A stretch of DNA of 64,000 bases, taken from the NCBI RefSeq assembly GCF_026072635.1, contig NZ_AP023081.1, positions 6,010,501 to 6,074,500 of the forward strand, written 5' to 3'. Below the pieces are notes generated by a model, which ran no database searches, was not told where the DNA came from, and was given only the letters and a program-made list of their open reading frames with translations. Below, piece by piece: positions 25,784-34,104 of the stretch. The number at the start of each line of letters is the position of its first letter. Position 1 is the first letter of the stretch. The translations under genes were made by a program, and so were the position numbers. The stretch is from Pseudomonas solani (GTDB lineage Bacteria > Pseudomonadota > Gammaproteobacteria > Pseudomonadales > Pseudomonadaceae).

Positions 25784-26674
25784 ATGCCCCCGCTTCACGC
25801 TGCCACCCTCGTCTCGCCCCAGGCCCTGCACCAGGCCCTGCAGGCGCCCGGCCTGCTGCTGCTCGATGCCAGCGTGGAACTGGCCGCCGCGCAGTTCGAC
25901 GGCGACTACCGGGTGGCCAGCGGGCACGCGGCCTGGCAGGCCGAACACATCCCCGGCGCCCGCCACGCCGATCTGCTGCATGACCTGGCGGACCCGGAGG
26001 CGGGCTTCAGCTTCGCCCTGCCAACGCCCTCGGCCTTGCAGGTGCCCCTGGCACGCCTGGGCCTCGGCGCCGCCCGGGAGATCGTGCTCTACGACCGCCA
26101 CGACGGCTTCTGGGCCGCGCGCCTGGGGTGGATGCTGCGCAGCCTCGGCATCGCCGCCCGTGTGCTGGATGGTGGCCTCAAGGCCTGGCGGCACGACGGC
26201 CTGCCCCTCGCCTCGGGTGACCAACCCGCTGCTGTCGACACCGCGCCCCTGGCACCGCTGCAGGCCCGGGCGGGCTTCTGGGCCAACCGCCAGGAGGTGC
26301 TCGCCGTGGTCGAGGGCCGCGCCCCCGGCACCCTGGTCTGCGCCCTCTCCGCCGGCCTGTTCGACGGCAGCGCGGTGACCCGCTACGCCCGTCGCGGGCG
26401 CATTCCGGGCAGCCTCAACAGCCCGGCCCGCAGCCTCTTCGACGAACAGGGCCGCTACCTGCCGCCCGCTGAACTGGCCCAGGCGCTGGGCGCCCCGCTG
26501 CTCGATGGCGGGCAGCCGCTGATTCTTTATTGCGGCGGCGGTATTTCCGCCGCTGCCACCGCCCTGGCGCTGACCCTGCTGGGCCGCCAACAGGTCTCGA
26601 TCTACGACGGCTCGCTGCAGGAATGGGCGGCCGATCCAGCCTTGCCAATGTCCACCGGAGCAGCTCCGGCCTGA
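25784..26674 (+). CDS. Two-domain sulfurtransferase (rhodanese)
   Basis: A 296-residue tandem rhodanese similar to thiosulfate/3-mercaptopyruvate sulfurtransferases. The N-terminal domain contains YRVASGHAAWQAEHIPGARHAD and IVLYDRHDGFWAARLGW. The C-terminal domain carries the persulfide cysteine in LILYCGGGISAAATALAL. Loop CGGGIS is closer to thiosulfate sulfurtransferase-like proteins than to CGSGVT of typical MST. In this operon it could donate sulfur, for example in thiazole metabolism, but that link is inferred only from position. Confidence 0.85.
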   Translation: MPPLHAATLVSPQALHQALQAPGLLLLDASVELAAAQFDGDYRVASGHAAWQAEHIPGARHADLLHDLADPEAGFSFALPTPSALQVPLARLGLGAAREIVLYDRHDGFWAARLGWMLRSLGIAARVLDGGLKAWRHDGLPLASGDQPAAVDTAPLAPLQARAGFWANRQEVLAVVEGRAPGTLVCALSAGLFDGSAVTRYARRGRIPGSLNSPARSLFDEQGRYLPPAELAQALGAPLLDGGQPLILYCGGGISAAATALALTLLGRQQVSIYDGSLQEWAADPALPMSTGAAPA

Positions 26675-26784
26675 GATTCAACCCTCTTCTTTCGTCTTTC
26701 AGCAGTAGGCACGCCAGCGCCGCCCGCCGGGCCCTCCCGTCGCGCGGTTCACTCAGCAGCCGGCGTCCATCAAGGAGTTCGTTC

Positions 26785-28953
26785 ATGGTCCCTTCCCTGT
26801 TCCTGCAGCACCGCCACGGCTTCGCACTGGCGCTCCTGGCCCTGTCACTGAGCCCGTCCCTGGCCCAGGCCGCCGACACCGTCACCCTGGATGCCGTCAC
26901 CGTGCACGGCGACGAGGGCGACGGCTACCAGGCGAAAAGCGCCTCGGTGGGCGGCTTCGACGACGCCCCACTGCTGGATACCCCCGCCTCCGTCTCGGTG
27001 TTCACCGAGCAACTGATCAAGGACCGCCAGGCCAAGCTGCTCAGCGAAGTGCTGCGCAACGACGCCTCGGTCGGCGACAGCTACGCGCCTATCGGCTACT
27101 ACGAGAACTTCGTCATCCGCGGCTTCTCCCTCAACGCCGCCAGCAGCTACAAGATCAACGGCCGCACCATCACCGGCGAGCAGAACGTCGCCCTGGAGAA
27201 CAAGCAGCGGGTCGAGGTGCTCAAGGGCCTCTCCGGCCTGCAGAGCGGCGTGTCCGAGCCCGGCGGGCTGGTCAACTACGTCACCAAGCGCCCGGAAGAC
27301 GTGCGCTCGGTGACCCTGGCCACCAACGAGGAAGGTGAGCGCTACATCGCCACCGACGTCGGCGCCTGGCTCGACGCCGAGCAGCGCTTCGGCCTGCGCG
27401 CCAACTTCGCCCACGAGGACATCCGCTCCTACGTCGACAACTCCGACGGCACCCGCGACTTCGTCTCCCTGGCCGCCGACTGGAACATCAGCGACGCCGC
27501 CCTGCTGCAGCTGGACGCCGAATACCAGACCCGCGAACAACGCTCGGTGCCCGGCTACCAGCTGCTCGGCGGCAACGTGGTGCCCAGCGGCATCGACCCC
27601 AAGGACCGCCTCGCCGACCAGAGCTGGTCCAAGCCCGTGGGCATCGACTCGCTCAACCTCACCGGGCGCTTCGAGTACCTCTTCAACGACGTCTGGACCG
27701 GCAGCCTCAGCGCCGCCCGCAGCCGCGTGGTGATCGACGACTACAGCTCCTTCGCCTGGGGCTGCTACGGCTCCGCCAGCTGCGCCAGCTCCGCCGTGCC
27801 CAACTACTTCAGCCCGGAAGGCGACTACGACGTCTACGACTTCCGCAACCCCGGCGACACCCGCCGCAACGACGAGCTGCAGGCAGCCCTCGCCGGCCGC
27901 TTCGACAGCGGCCCGTTCAGCCATGAGCTGACCGTCGGCACCAGCGCCTTCCGCCGCCTGCTGGACCGCCGCAAATCCACCAACGAATGGGTCGGCACCG
28001 GCAACATCCATCAGCCCACGCCCGCCTTCGACCCCACCGACGTGCCCCTCGGCCACACCTACCGCCGCCTGGACAGCCGCCAGTACGGCCTGTTCGCCAC
28101 CGACCGTGTGAGCTACGGCGAACACTGGCAGGCGGTGATCGGCGGGCGCCAGGTGCGCCTGGACGAAGAAGCCTTCGACAAGAACGGCGACACCACCCGC
28201 CACACCGAGCGCTGGGAGTTCCTGCCCAACGCCGCGCTGATCTACAAGCCGCGCGCGGACATCTCCCTCTACGGCAGCTACAGCAAGGGCCTGGCCCTGG
28301 GCGGCGAAGCGCCCTGGTTCGCCACCAACGCCGACGAAATCCTCGCGCCCACCACCTCGCGCCAGCTGGAGCTGGGCATCAAGCGTGACTGGCAGCGCCT
28401 CAGCCTCACCGCCGCGCTGTTCCAGATCACCAAGGCCTACCAGTATTCGCGCCCCAACGGCGACCAGACCTTCACCTACGTGCAGCAGGGAGAGCAGAAG
28501 AACGTCGGCCTGGAGCTGTCCGCCACCGGCTGGGTCACCGACCACCTGCAGGTCTCGGCCAGCGCTGCGGCCATCCGCGCCCGGGTCGAAGGCACCGCCA
28601 CCGCCGCCTACGAAGGCCACCAGGCGATCAACGTGCCCACCCTGCGCGCCAGCCTGCATGGCGACTACGCCATCCCCGGCGTGCCCGGCCTGGCCCTGCT
28701 CGGCGGCGTGCAATACAGCGGCAGCAAATACGCCAGCCAGGCCGGCAACGTGAAGGTGGACGACTACGCCGTGTTCGATATCGGCGGGCGCTACAGCCTG
28801 GCGATCGAGGGCTACGAAACCGTGCTGCGCCTGACCGTCGACAACCTCTTCGACGCGCGTTACTGGCGCGATGCCGGCGAGTACATGGGCGACGGCTACC
28901 TGTTCCAGGGCGCCCCGCGCACCGCGCGGTTGTCCGCCACTGTCAACTTCTGA
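26785..28953 (+). CDS. TonB-dependent outer-membrane receptor, probable vitamin receptor
   Basis: A 722-residue receptor. ATG 26785 follows CAAGGAG, and a signal peptide ends at LAQAADT. TonB box region DTVTLDAVTVHG is followed by the plug domain (TPASVSVFTEQLIKDRQ, RVEVLKGLSGLQSGVSEPGG) and a 22-strand barrel ending in the required aromatic residue (TARLSATVNF). By sequence it groups with siderophore receptors. The operon has no siderophore genes, but carries a PnuC-type transporter and a phosphatase, so a vitamin such as thiamine or its phosphate is a better candidate. The preceding 110-base spacer has no obvious hairpin. Confidence 0.9.
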   Translation: MVPSLFLQHRHGFALALLALSLSPSLAQAADTVTLDAVTVHGDEGDGYQAKSASVGGFDDAPLLDTPASVSVFTEQLIKDRQAKLLSEVLRNDASVGDSYAPIGYYENFVIRGFSLNAASSYKINGRTITGEQNVALENKQRVEVLKGLSGLQSGVSEPGGLVNYVTKRPEDVRSVTLATNEEGERYIATDVGAWLDAEQRFGLRANFAHEDIRSYVDNSDGTRDFVSLAADWNISDAALLQLDAEYQTREQRSVPGYQLLGGNVVPSGIDPKDRLADQSWSKPVGIDSLNLTGRFEYLFNDVWTGSLSAARSRVVIDDYSSFAWGCYGSASCASSAVPNYFSPEGDYDVYDFRNPGDTRRNDELQAALAGRFDSGPFSHELTVGTSAFRRLLDRRKSTNEWVGTGNIHQPTPAFDPTDVPLGHTYRRLDSRQYGLFATDRVSYGEHWQAVIGGRQVRLDEEAFDKNGDTTRHTERWEFLPNAALIYKPRADISLYGSYSKGLALGGEAPWFATNADEILAPTTSRQLELGIKRDWQRLSLTAALFQITKAYQYSRPNGDQTFTYVQQGEQKNVGLELSATGWVTDHLQVSASAAAIRARVEGTATAAYEGHQAINVPTLRASLHGDYAIPGVPGLALLGGVQYSGSKYASQAGNVKVDDYAVFDIGGRYSLAIEGYETVLRLTVDNLFDARYWRDAGEYMGDGYLFQGAPRTARLSATVNF

Positions 28954-28963
28954 GGAGCCCGCC

Positions 28964-29797
28964 ATGCGCATTCCCGCCCTGCCCTGCATCGCCCTGCTCG
29001 CCGCCCTGCTGGGCGGCTGCCAGCAGCACCCGCCGGCCAACGACCAGCTGGACGCGGTGCTCTGGACCCAGACCTCCATCGAGCACGACCTGCTGTTCCG
29101 CCAGGTCTACGCCAACGCCACCCGCCAGCTGGACAAGGCCCTGGCCGACCCCGCCTGGGACGCCCTCGCCGGCACCCCGCGCAACCTCCAGGGGCTGCCA
29201 CCGGCGCTGATCGTCGACATCGACGAGACCCTGCTCGACAACGTGCCGCTGAACGCCCGCGCCATCCTCGCCGACGCCCCCTACGACTATGCCCAGTGGT
29301 ACCAGTGGGTGGACCGTGCCGAAGCCCCAGCCCTGCCCGGTGCCTTGGCCTTCATGCAGGCGGCGGCCCAGCGCGGCATCACCCCCTACTACCTGACCAA
29401 CCGCGAGCCCGGGCAGGAGCAGGCCACCCTGGCCAACCTCCGGCGCGCCGGCTTCCCCATCGACGGCACCGCGCAGATCCTCACCGCCGGCACCGCCATC
29501 GGCGGCTGCGCCGACGCGGGTTCGGACAAGACCTGCCGGCGCAACTGGGTCGGCAGCCAGGCCCGCGTACTGATGCTGGTGGGCGACAGCTTCGGCGACT
29601 TCATCAGTGCCAAGGGCAGCCAGGCCGAGCAGCAGCAAGCCGCCGCGCCCTACCTCGGCTGGCTCGGCGAGCGCTGGTTCCTGCTGCCCAACCCCACCTA
29701 CGGCCATTGGTACAGCGCCCCCTACCAGGGCCGCGAAGACCTGCCGGACGCCCAGAAGCGCGCCCTCAAGCACCAGGCGCTGAAACCGCAGTACTGA
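28964..29797 (+). CDS. Class C acid phosphatase, lipoprotein e(P4) family 5'-nucleotidase
   Basis: A 277-residue lipoprotein with lipobox LLGGC (acylated Cys19). The HAD/DDDD phosphatase motif is IVDIDETLLD (Asp85, Asp87), with the second acidic pair in MLVGDSFGDF. Relatives such as Haemophilus e(P4) sit in the outer membrane and dephosphorylate NMN, nucleotides or other phosphomonoesters in the periplasm. Here, flanked by a TonB receptor and a PnuC-type transporter, it would strip phosphate (for example from thiamine phosphates) so the free vitamin can cross the inner membrane. Confidence 0.88.
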   Translation: MRIPALPCIALLAALLGGCQQHPPANDQLDAVLWTQTSIEHDLLFRQVYANATRQLDKALADPAWDALAGTPRNLQGLPPALIVDIDETLLDNVPLNARAILADAPYDYAQWYQWVDRAEAPALPGALAFMQAAAQRGITPYYLTNREPGQEQATLANLRRAGFPIDGTAQILTAGTAIGGCADAGSDKTCRRNWVGSQARVLMLVGDSFGDFISAKGSQAEQQQAAAPYLGWLGERWFLLPNPTYGHWYSAPYQGREDLPDAQKRALKHQALKPQY

Positions 29798-29816
29798 ACC
29801 CGCCGAGGCCATCGCC

Positions 29817-30413
29817 ATGTCAACGCTGGAAATCGTCGCCGTGCTCATCAACATCCTCGGCGTCTGGCTCACCGCCCAACGCATCCGCTGGTGCTGGCCG
29901 GTGAGCGTCGTCGCGGTGCTGCTCTACGCCTGGATCTTCTTCGGCGTGAAGCTCTACTCCGACATGCTCCTGCAACTGGTCTTCGCCCTGCTGCAGGGTT
30001 ACGGCTGGTGGCGCTGGAGCAGCGGCCAGAGCGTGGCCGGGAAGGTCCGCGTGGAGCGCCTGCCGCCGCGTGTGGCCCGGGTCAGCCTGCTGGCCGGCCT
30101 GCTCGGCGCGGTGCTGCTGGGCAGCCTGATGCACCACTTCACCGACGCGGCCGTGCCCTGGGTCGACGCCCTGCTCACCGCCTTCAGCCTGGTGGCCAGC
30201 TTCTGGGCCACGCGCAAGTACCTGGCCAGCTGGGGCCTGTGGATCGTGCTGGATATCGCCTACGTCGGCCTGTTCCTCTACAAGGACCTGCAGCTCACCG
30301 CGGCGCTCTATGCCGGCTTCGTGATCCTCGCCGCCTACGGCCTGCACGCCTGGCGCAAGGACCTGGACGCCCAGGACCGCGCCCTGCCCCAGGCCGCCGG
30401 GGCCACCTCGTGA
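29817..30413 (+). CDS. PnuC-family vitamin transporter (PnuT-like)
   Basis: A 198-residue inner-membrane protein with seven predicted helices. PnuC hallmarks are INILGVWLTAQRIRWCWPVSVVAV near the start, LQLVFALLQGYGWWRW with the conserved W-x-x-W, and SFWATRKYLASWGLWIVLDIAYVGLFLYK. PnuC (nicotinamide riboside), PnuT (thiamine) and PnuX (riboflavin) carry unphosphorylated vitamins that are trapped by a cytosolic kinase. The APH-type kinase in the same operon could do this. Specificity for thiamine is inferred from context. The stop overlaps the GntR start. Confidence 0.9.
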   Translation: MSTLEIVAVLINILGVWLTAQRIRWCWPVSVVAVLLYAWIFFGVKLYSDMLLQLVFALLQGYGWWRWSSGQSVAGKVRVERLPPRVARVSLLAGLLGAVLLGSLMHHFTDAAVPWVDALLTAFSLVASFWATRKYLASWGLWIVLDIAYVGLFLYKDLQLTAALYAGFVILAAYGLHAWRKDLDAQDRALPQAAGATS

Positions 30414-31204
30414 ACCTCAACCCGGCGCGGCCCTCGTTCGTCAGCGAATCCCAGCCCCCGGGTGCCTGGCGCGCCTCGCTGCCGCACTACCTGCGCATCC
30501 GCGACCAGCTGGTGGCCGACCTCGCCGCCGGCCTTCTTCCCGGCGACAGCAAGCTGCCGGCGGAGCGCGAGCTGGCCGAGCGCTTCGCCTGCACCCGCGT
30601 CACCCTGCGCCAGGCCCTGCAGCTGCTGGAGCGCGACGGCCTGATCTACCGGCAGAACCGCCGTGGCTGGTACGTCAGCCCGCCGCGCATCCGCTACGAC
30701 CCCACCGGCATCATCGGCTTCATGGAATACGTCGCCCGCCAGGGCCGCGAGCCACGCACCGAATGCCTGCACGCCGAGCGCCGCCCGGCCGGTGCCTGGC
30801 TGGCAAAACGCATGGGCCTGGAGCACCCCGAGGAACCGGTGTTCGTCCTCCAGCGGCGGCGCTGGGTCGACCAGCGCCCGGTGCTGCTGGAATGCAACGT
30901 GGTGCTGGTGGACTGGTGCCCGGCGCTGCTCTCCGCCGACCTCGACACCTCGCTGACCACCCTGCTGCGCGAACGCTTCGGCCGGGTGCAATCACGCAGC
31001 GAACTGCTGATGCACGCCGAAACCATGAACGAGGCCCAGGCCGGCCTGCTGCAGGTATCCCCGGGCTCCAGCAGCTTCTACCTGGAACGGCTCAACTTCG
31101 GCGAGCAGGGCCAACCGGTGGAGTTCGACCAGGAGTTCTGGCGCCCGGACGCCCTCGCCGTGGTGCTGGAAACCCGCTACCCGGGGGAGCCGGCCCAGCC
31201 ATGA
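30410..31204 (+). CDS. GntR-family regulator with UTRA effector domain (HutC subfamily)
   Basis: A 264-residue protein starting at a GTG overlapping the pnuC-like stop. A winged HTH occupies residues 20-90 (LPHYLRIRDQLVADLAAG, KLPAERELAERFACTRVTLRQAL, YRQNRRGWYV). The UTRA domain spans about 95-260. It probably represses its own operon by binding the TGGTATATACCA palindrome at 23632-23643 and responds to a vitamin-related ligand. This would replace the TPP riboswitch normally found on such genes. Confidence 0.9.
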   Translation: MNLNPARPSFVSESQPPGAWRASLPHYLRIRDQLVADLAAGLLPGDSKLPAERELAERFACTRVTLRQALQLLERDGLIYRQNRRGWYVSPPRIRYDPTGIIGFMEYVARQGREPRTECLHAERRPAGAWLAKRMGLEHPEEPVFVLQRRRWVDQRPVLLECNVVLVDWCPALLSADLDTSLTTLLRERFGRVQSRSELLMHAETMNEAQAGLLQVSPGSSSFYLERLNFGEQGQPVEFDQEFWRPDALAVVLETRYPGEPAQP

Positions 31205-31842
31205 GCCCGCTCGACGCACTGCTGCAGCGCGCCGAAGGCTTGATCTTCGATTGCGACGGCACCCTGGTGGACAGCCTGCCGCTGTATGCCAGCGCCTGGA
31301 ATGCCGGCTTCGCCGCGTGCGGCAAGGTCATGGACCCGGCCTGGCACGCCGCACGCTGCGGGCTCTCCGAAGCACTGCTGATGGACGCCTTCGAGCACGA
31401 ACACGGCGTGACGCTGCACCGCGAACAGGTCTCGGCACGCATGCGCCAGCACTACCTGGCCCACCTGGACACGCACCTGCGGGAAATCACCCCGATCACC
31501 GCCATCGCCCGCCGCTTCGCCGGGCTCAAGCCCATGGCGGTGGCCTCCAGCGGCTCGCGGGCCATCGTCACCCGCTCCCTGGCCGCCCTGGGCCTGGCGC
31601 CGCTGTTCGACGCCGTCGTCACCCTCGACGATACCGGCCAGGCCAAGCCCCACCCGGCCATCCACCTGGAGGCGGCCCGCCGCCTCGGCCTGCCGCCACA
31701 ACGCTGCCTGGTATTCGAAGACAGCGCCCAGGGCATCGAGGCCGCCCTGCGCGGCGGCCTGCCGGTGGTGGATGTGCTGCCGTTGATCGGCTCGGGCTAC
31801 AAAGGATCGACGCACTTCTCAGACGCACCACTCGCCCTCTGA
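31201..31842 (+). CDS. HAD-IA family phosphatase
   Basis: A 213-residue HAD hydrolase of the beta-phosphoglucomutase/YqaB-like group. The nucleophile motif is IFDCDGTLVDS, motif II is AVASSGSRAIV, Lys is in AKPHPAIH, and the acidic motif is LVFEDSAQGIEAA. The ATG at 31201 overlaps the GntR stop (ATGA), and this is the last gene of the operon. A role in vitamin-phosphate turnover is plausible but unproven. Convergent with the permease, with 18 bases between them. Confidence 0.85.
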   Translation: MSPLDALLQRAEGLIFDCDGTLVDSLPLYASAWNAGFAACGKVMDPAWHAARCGLSEALLMDAFEHEHGVTLHREQVSARMRQHYLAHLDTHLREITPITAIARRFAGLKPMAVASSGSRAIVTRSLAALGLAPLFDAVVTLDDTGQAKPHPAIHLEAARRLGLPPQRCLVFEDSAQGIEAALRGGLPVVDVLPLIGSGYKGSTHFSDAPLAL

Positions 31843-31859
31843 GGCCGCAAGAACACCGC

Positions 31860-33212
31860 TTACCCAATGGTCAGCAACACCAGGAAAGGCGCACCGAACA
31901 GCAGCGTCATCCGGAACGCCTCGGTGAAGACGGCCGTGACCAGCACCAGCGCCATCAGCACCAGCCCTATCAGGGTCCCGTAGGGGTAGAGCGGCAGCTT
32001 GAACGTCAATGCCTGCTGCTTGCGGGCGTAGTAACGGCGGAAGAACAGGTGGGTCACGAAGATCATCAGCCAGGTGAAGATCGCGCCGAACATCGAGATG
32101 GCCATCATCAGGCTGAAGGATTCCTCCGGGTAGAACACGCTGAGCACGGTCGCCACCGCAATCCCCAGGCATGACAGCAGCAGCGCATTGAGCGGGATGC
32201 CGGTGCGGGTCAGGCGACCCAGGCCGGCCGGCGCCTGGCCGGCGCGAGACAGGCTGAACATCATGCGGGTGGTGATGTACAGCTGGCTGTTCATGGCCGA
32301 CAGCGCCGCCACCAGGATCACGAAGTTCATCACGCCGGTGGCCCCGGGAATGCCGATGTACTGCATCACCGTGACGAACGGGCTCTGGGTCTTCCCAGCC
32401 TCGTCCCAGGGCACGATGGCCAGCATCAGGGCCAGGGTCAGCAGGTAGAAAACCACCAGCCGCACGATGGTCGCGCGGAACGCCTGGCGCACCGCACGCT
32501 CCGGGTCTTCGGCTTCGCCAGCGGCCACGGCGATCAGCACCACGCTCAGGTAACTGAAGATCGAGATGATCACCGCCACCCACATGCCGCTGAAGCCGTG
32601 GGGCATGAAACCGCCATGGTCGGTGTAGTGGTGCAGGCCGTACTCCCCGCTACTGGAGCCGAACACCAGCCAGACAGCGAGCAGGATGAAGGCCGCGATG
32701 GCCGCCAGCTTGATCGCCGAGAACAGGTACTCGACCTGGCCAAAGGTCTTCACGCTGACGGAGTTGAGCGCCACCAGCGCACTGGAGAACGACAGGATCC
32801 AGATCCAGGCCGGCACGTCCGGGAACCAGTACTTCATATACAGCGCAATCGCGGTGACCTCGGTGCCCACGGCCAGCACGATGGCCGCCCAGTAGGCATA
32901 GCGCACCAGGAAGCCCACCATCGGGCTGACGTAATACTCGGCGTACGCACCGAACGAGCCGGACGTGGAATGGGCCACGGTCATCTCCGCCAGGCAGCCC
33001 ATCAGCAGCAACGTGATGAAGGCGCCGATGGCGTAGCTGAGCAGCACGCTGGGGCCGGCGTAGCCGATGGCGAAGGCGAAGGCGCTGCCCATGAACAGCC
33101 CGGTACCGATGGCACCGCCGATGGCGATCATGCTCATCTGCCCAGCACTCAGCTGACGGTGAAGGCCCTGTTCACGTTTGGAGATCGAAGCAAATCCAGA
33201 TGGTTGAGTCAT
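31860..33212 (-). CDS. Amino-acid permease, APC superfamily (AAT family)
   Basis: A 450-residue inner-membrane carrier with about 12 helices. The family signature is at the N-terminus (GLHRQLSAGQMSMIAIGGAIGTGLF), with GEAEDPERAVRQAFRATIVR in the cytosolic loop. It belongs to the group of proton-coupled importers for GABA, proline, aromatic or neutral amino acids. The start ATG at 33212 follows AAGGGA. A small unknown gene lies just upstream and is probably co-transcribed, and an Lrp-type regulator is divergent, which fits amino-acid control. Substrate not determined. Confidence 0.9.
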   Translation of the reverse strand: MTQPSGFASISKREQGLHRQLSAGQMSMIAIGGAIGTGLFMGSAFAFAIGYAGPSVLLSYAIGAFITLLLMGCLAEMTVAHSTSGSFGAYAEYYVSPMVGFLVRYAYWAAIVLAVGTEVTAIALYMKYWFPDVPAWIWILSFSSALVALNSVSVKTFGQVEYLFSAIKLAAIAAFILLAVWLVFGSSSGEYGLHHYTDHGGFMPHGFSGMWVAVIISIFSYLSVVLIAVAAGEAEDPERAVRQAFRATIVRLVVFYLLTLALMLAIVPWDEAGKTQSPFVTVMQYIGIPGATGVMNFVILVAALSAMNSQLYITTRMMFSLSRAGQAPAGLGRLTRTGIPLNALLLSCLGIAVATVLSVFYPEESFSLMMAISMFGAIFTWLMIFVTHLFFRRYYARKQQALTFKLPLYPYGTLIGLVLMALVLVTAVFTEAFRMTLLFGAPFLVLLTIG

Positions 33213-33225
33213 GTGTGCAGTCCCT

Positions 33226-33492
33226 TCAGAAGATGCTCAGGGAGTATTCGATGATCAGCCGCACTTCGTCGCTATCGACGGTGTCGGCCTTCGCCACCTG
33301 CTGGCTTGAGCGCAGGGTCGCCTGCCGCTGGCGCAACGAGAGGTCGCGCGCCTTGCCGGATGGCACCACGTAGCGCACTTCGATATCGCGTTCCCAGCGT
33401 TGGCCGTCGTCGCCGTAACGGCCATAAGCGGCATGGGCGCCGCCCCGGTAATGACTGTCGTCGATGCCATCGCTGGATATGTAGCGGGTCAT
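33226..33492 (-). CDS. Small hypothetical protein
   Basis: An 88-residue polar protein, with ATG 33492-33490 preceded by AAGGACC. A longer frame starts at 33567 but lacks a ribosome-binding site. The sequence is rich in Arg, Tyr and Asp (MTRYISSDGIDDSHYRGG), with no membrane segment or recognised domain. It lies 13 bases before the permease start and seems to share its promoter. I do not recognise the family. Confidence 0.45.
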   Translation of the reverse strand: MTRYISSDGIDDSHYRGGAHAAYGRYGDDGQRWERDIEVRYVVPSGKARDLSLRQRQATLRSSQQVAKADTVDSDEVRLIIEYSLSIF

Positions 33493-33629
33493 CACAGGTC
33501 CTTGCCGTTGTTCATCTACCGAAAAACCATGAACCAACCGAGGCATAATTTTCCTGCAAAGTCGCACCCCTTAAACCAGAAAACAGCATAAAATTCTAAG
33601 AATCAGAGAAATAACAGAAGGAAATTGCA

Positions 33630-34104
33630 TTGATCAATTTGGATGCCACTGACCTGCGCATTCTTCAGGCTCTGCAATACGACGGGCGCATCAGCAACCA
33701 GGACCTGGCCGAGAAGGTCGCGCTCTCGCCGTCGGCTTGCCTGCGTGTCTGCGGCTACTGGAGGAGGAAGGCATCATCAGTGGATACCGCGCGGAACTGA
33801 ACGCCGAACGATTGGGTGTCGAGTTCGAGGCGATCGTCCATGTGTCGTTGCGCCAGGACCAGGACGACTGGCACGAGACCTTCATCAAGCGCGTGCAGGA
33901 GTGGCCCGAGGTGGTTTCCGGCTATGTCGTCACGGGCGTCAGCAACTATGTGCTGCGGGTCCAGGCGCGGAACCTCAAGCACTTTTCCGACTTCGTGGTG
34001 ACACGCTGAACCGCACCGCAGGCATCACCGACATCCGCTCGGAGATCGTGCTGCAGCGAATCAAGGACAGTCATACCCTGCTCGACCTGATGCTCAGGAA
34101 GTGA
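33630..34104 (+). pseudogene. Lrp/AsnC-family regulator, two frameshifts
   Basis: Three consecutive frames together encode a complete Lrp protein of about 159 residues. Part 1, from TTG 33630, contains NLDATDLRILQALQYDGRIS and the HTH. Part 2 (RLLEEEGIISGYRAELNAERLGVEF ... FSDFVV) is one frame over. Part 3 (DTLNRTAGITDIRSEIVLQ...LLDLMLRK) ends at 34104. Each switch needs one added base, near 33744-33747 (CGTGT) and near 33999-34001 (GGTGACA). All diagnostic segments remain, so sequencing error is likely. It is divergent from the small gene and amino-acid permease and probably controls them. Confidence 0.82.

Noticed and set aside
26785..28953. Siderophore receptor of an iron-uptake cluster
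   Set aside because: Sequence alone allows it, but no siderophore synthesis, ferric reductase, sigma/anti-sigma or Fur-like motif was found beside it.
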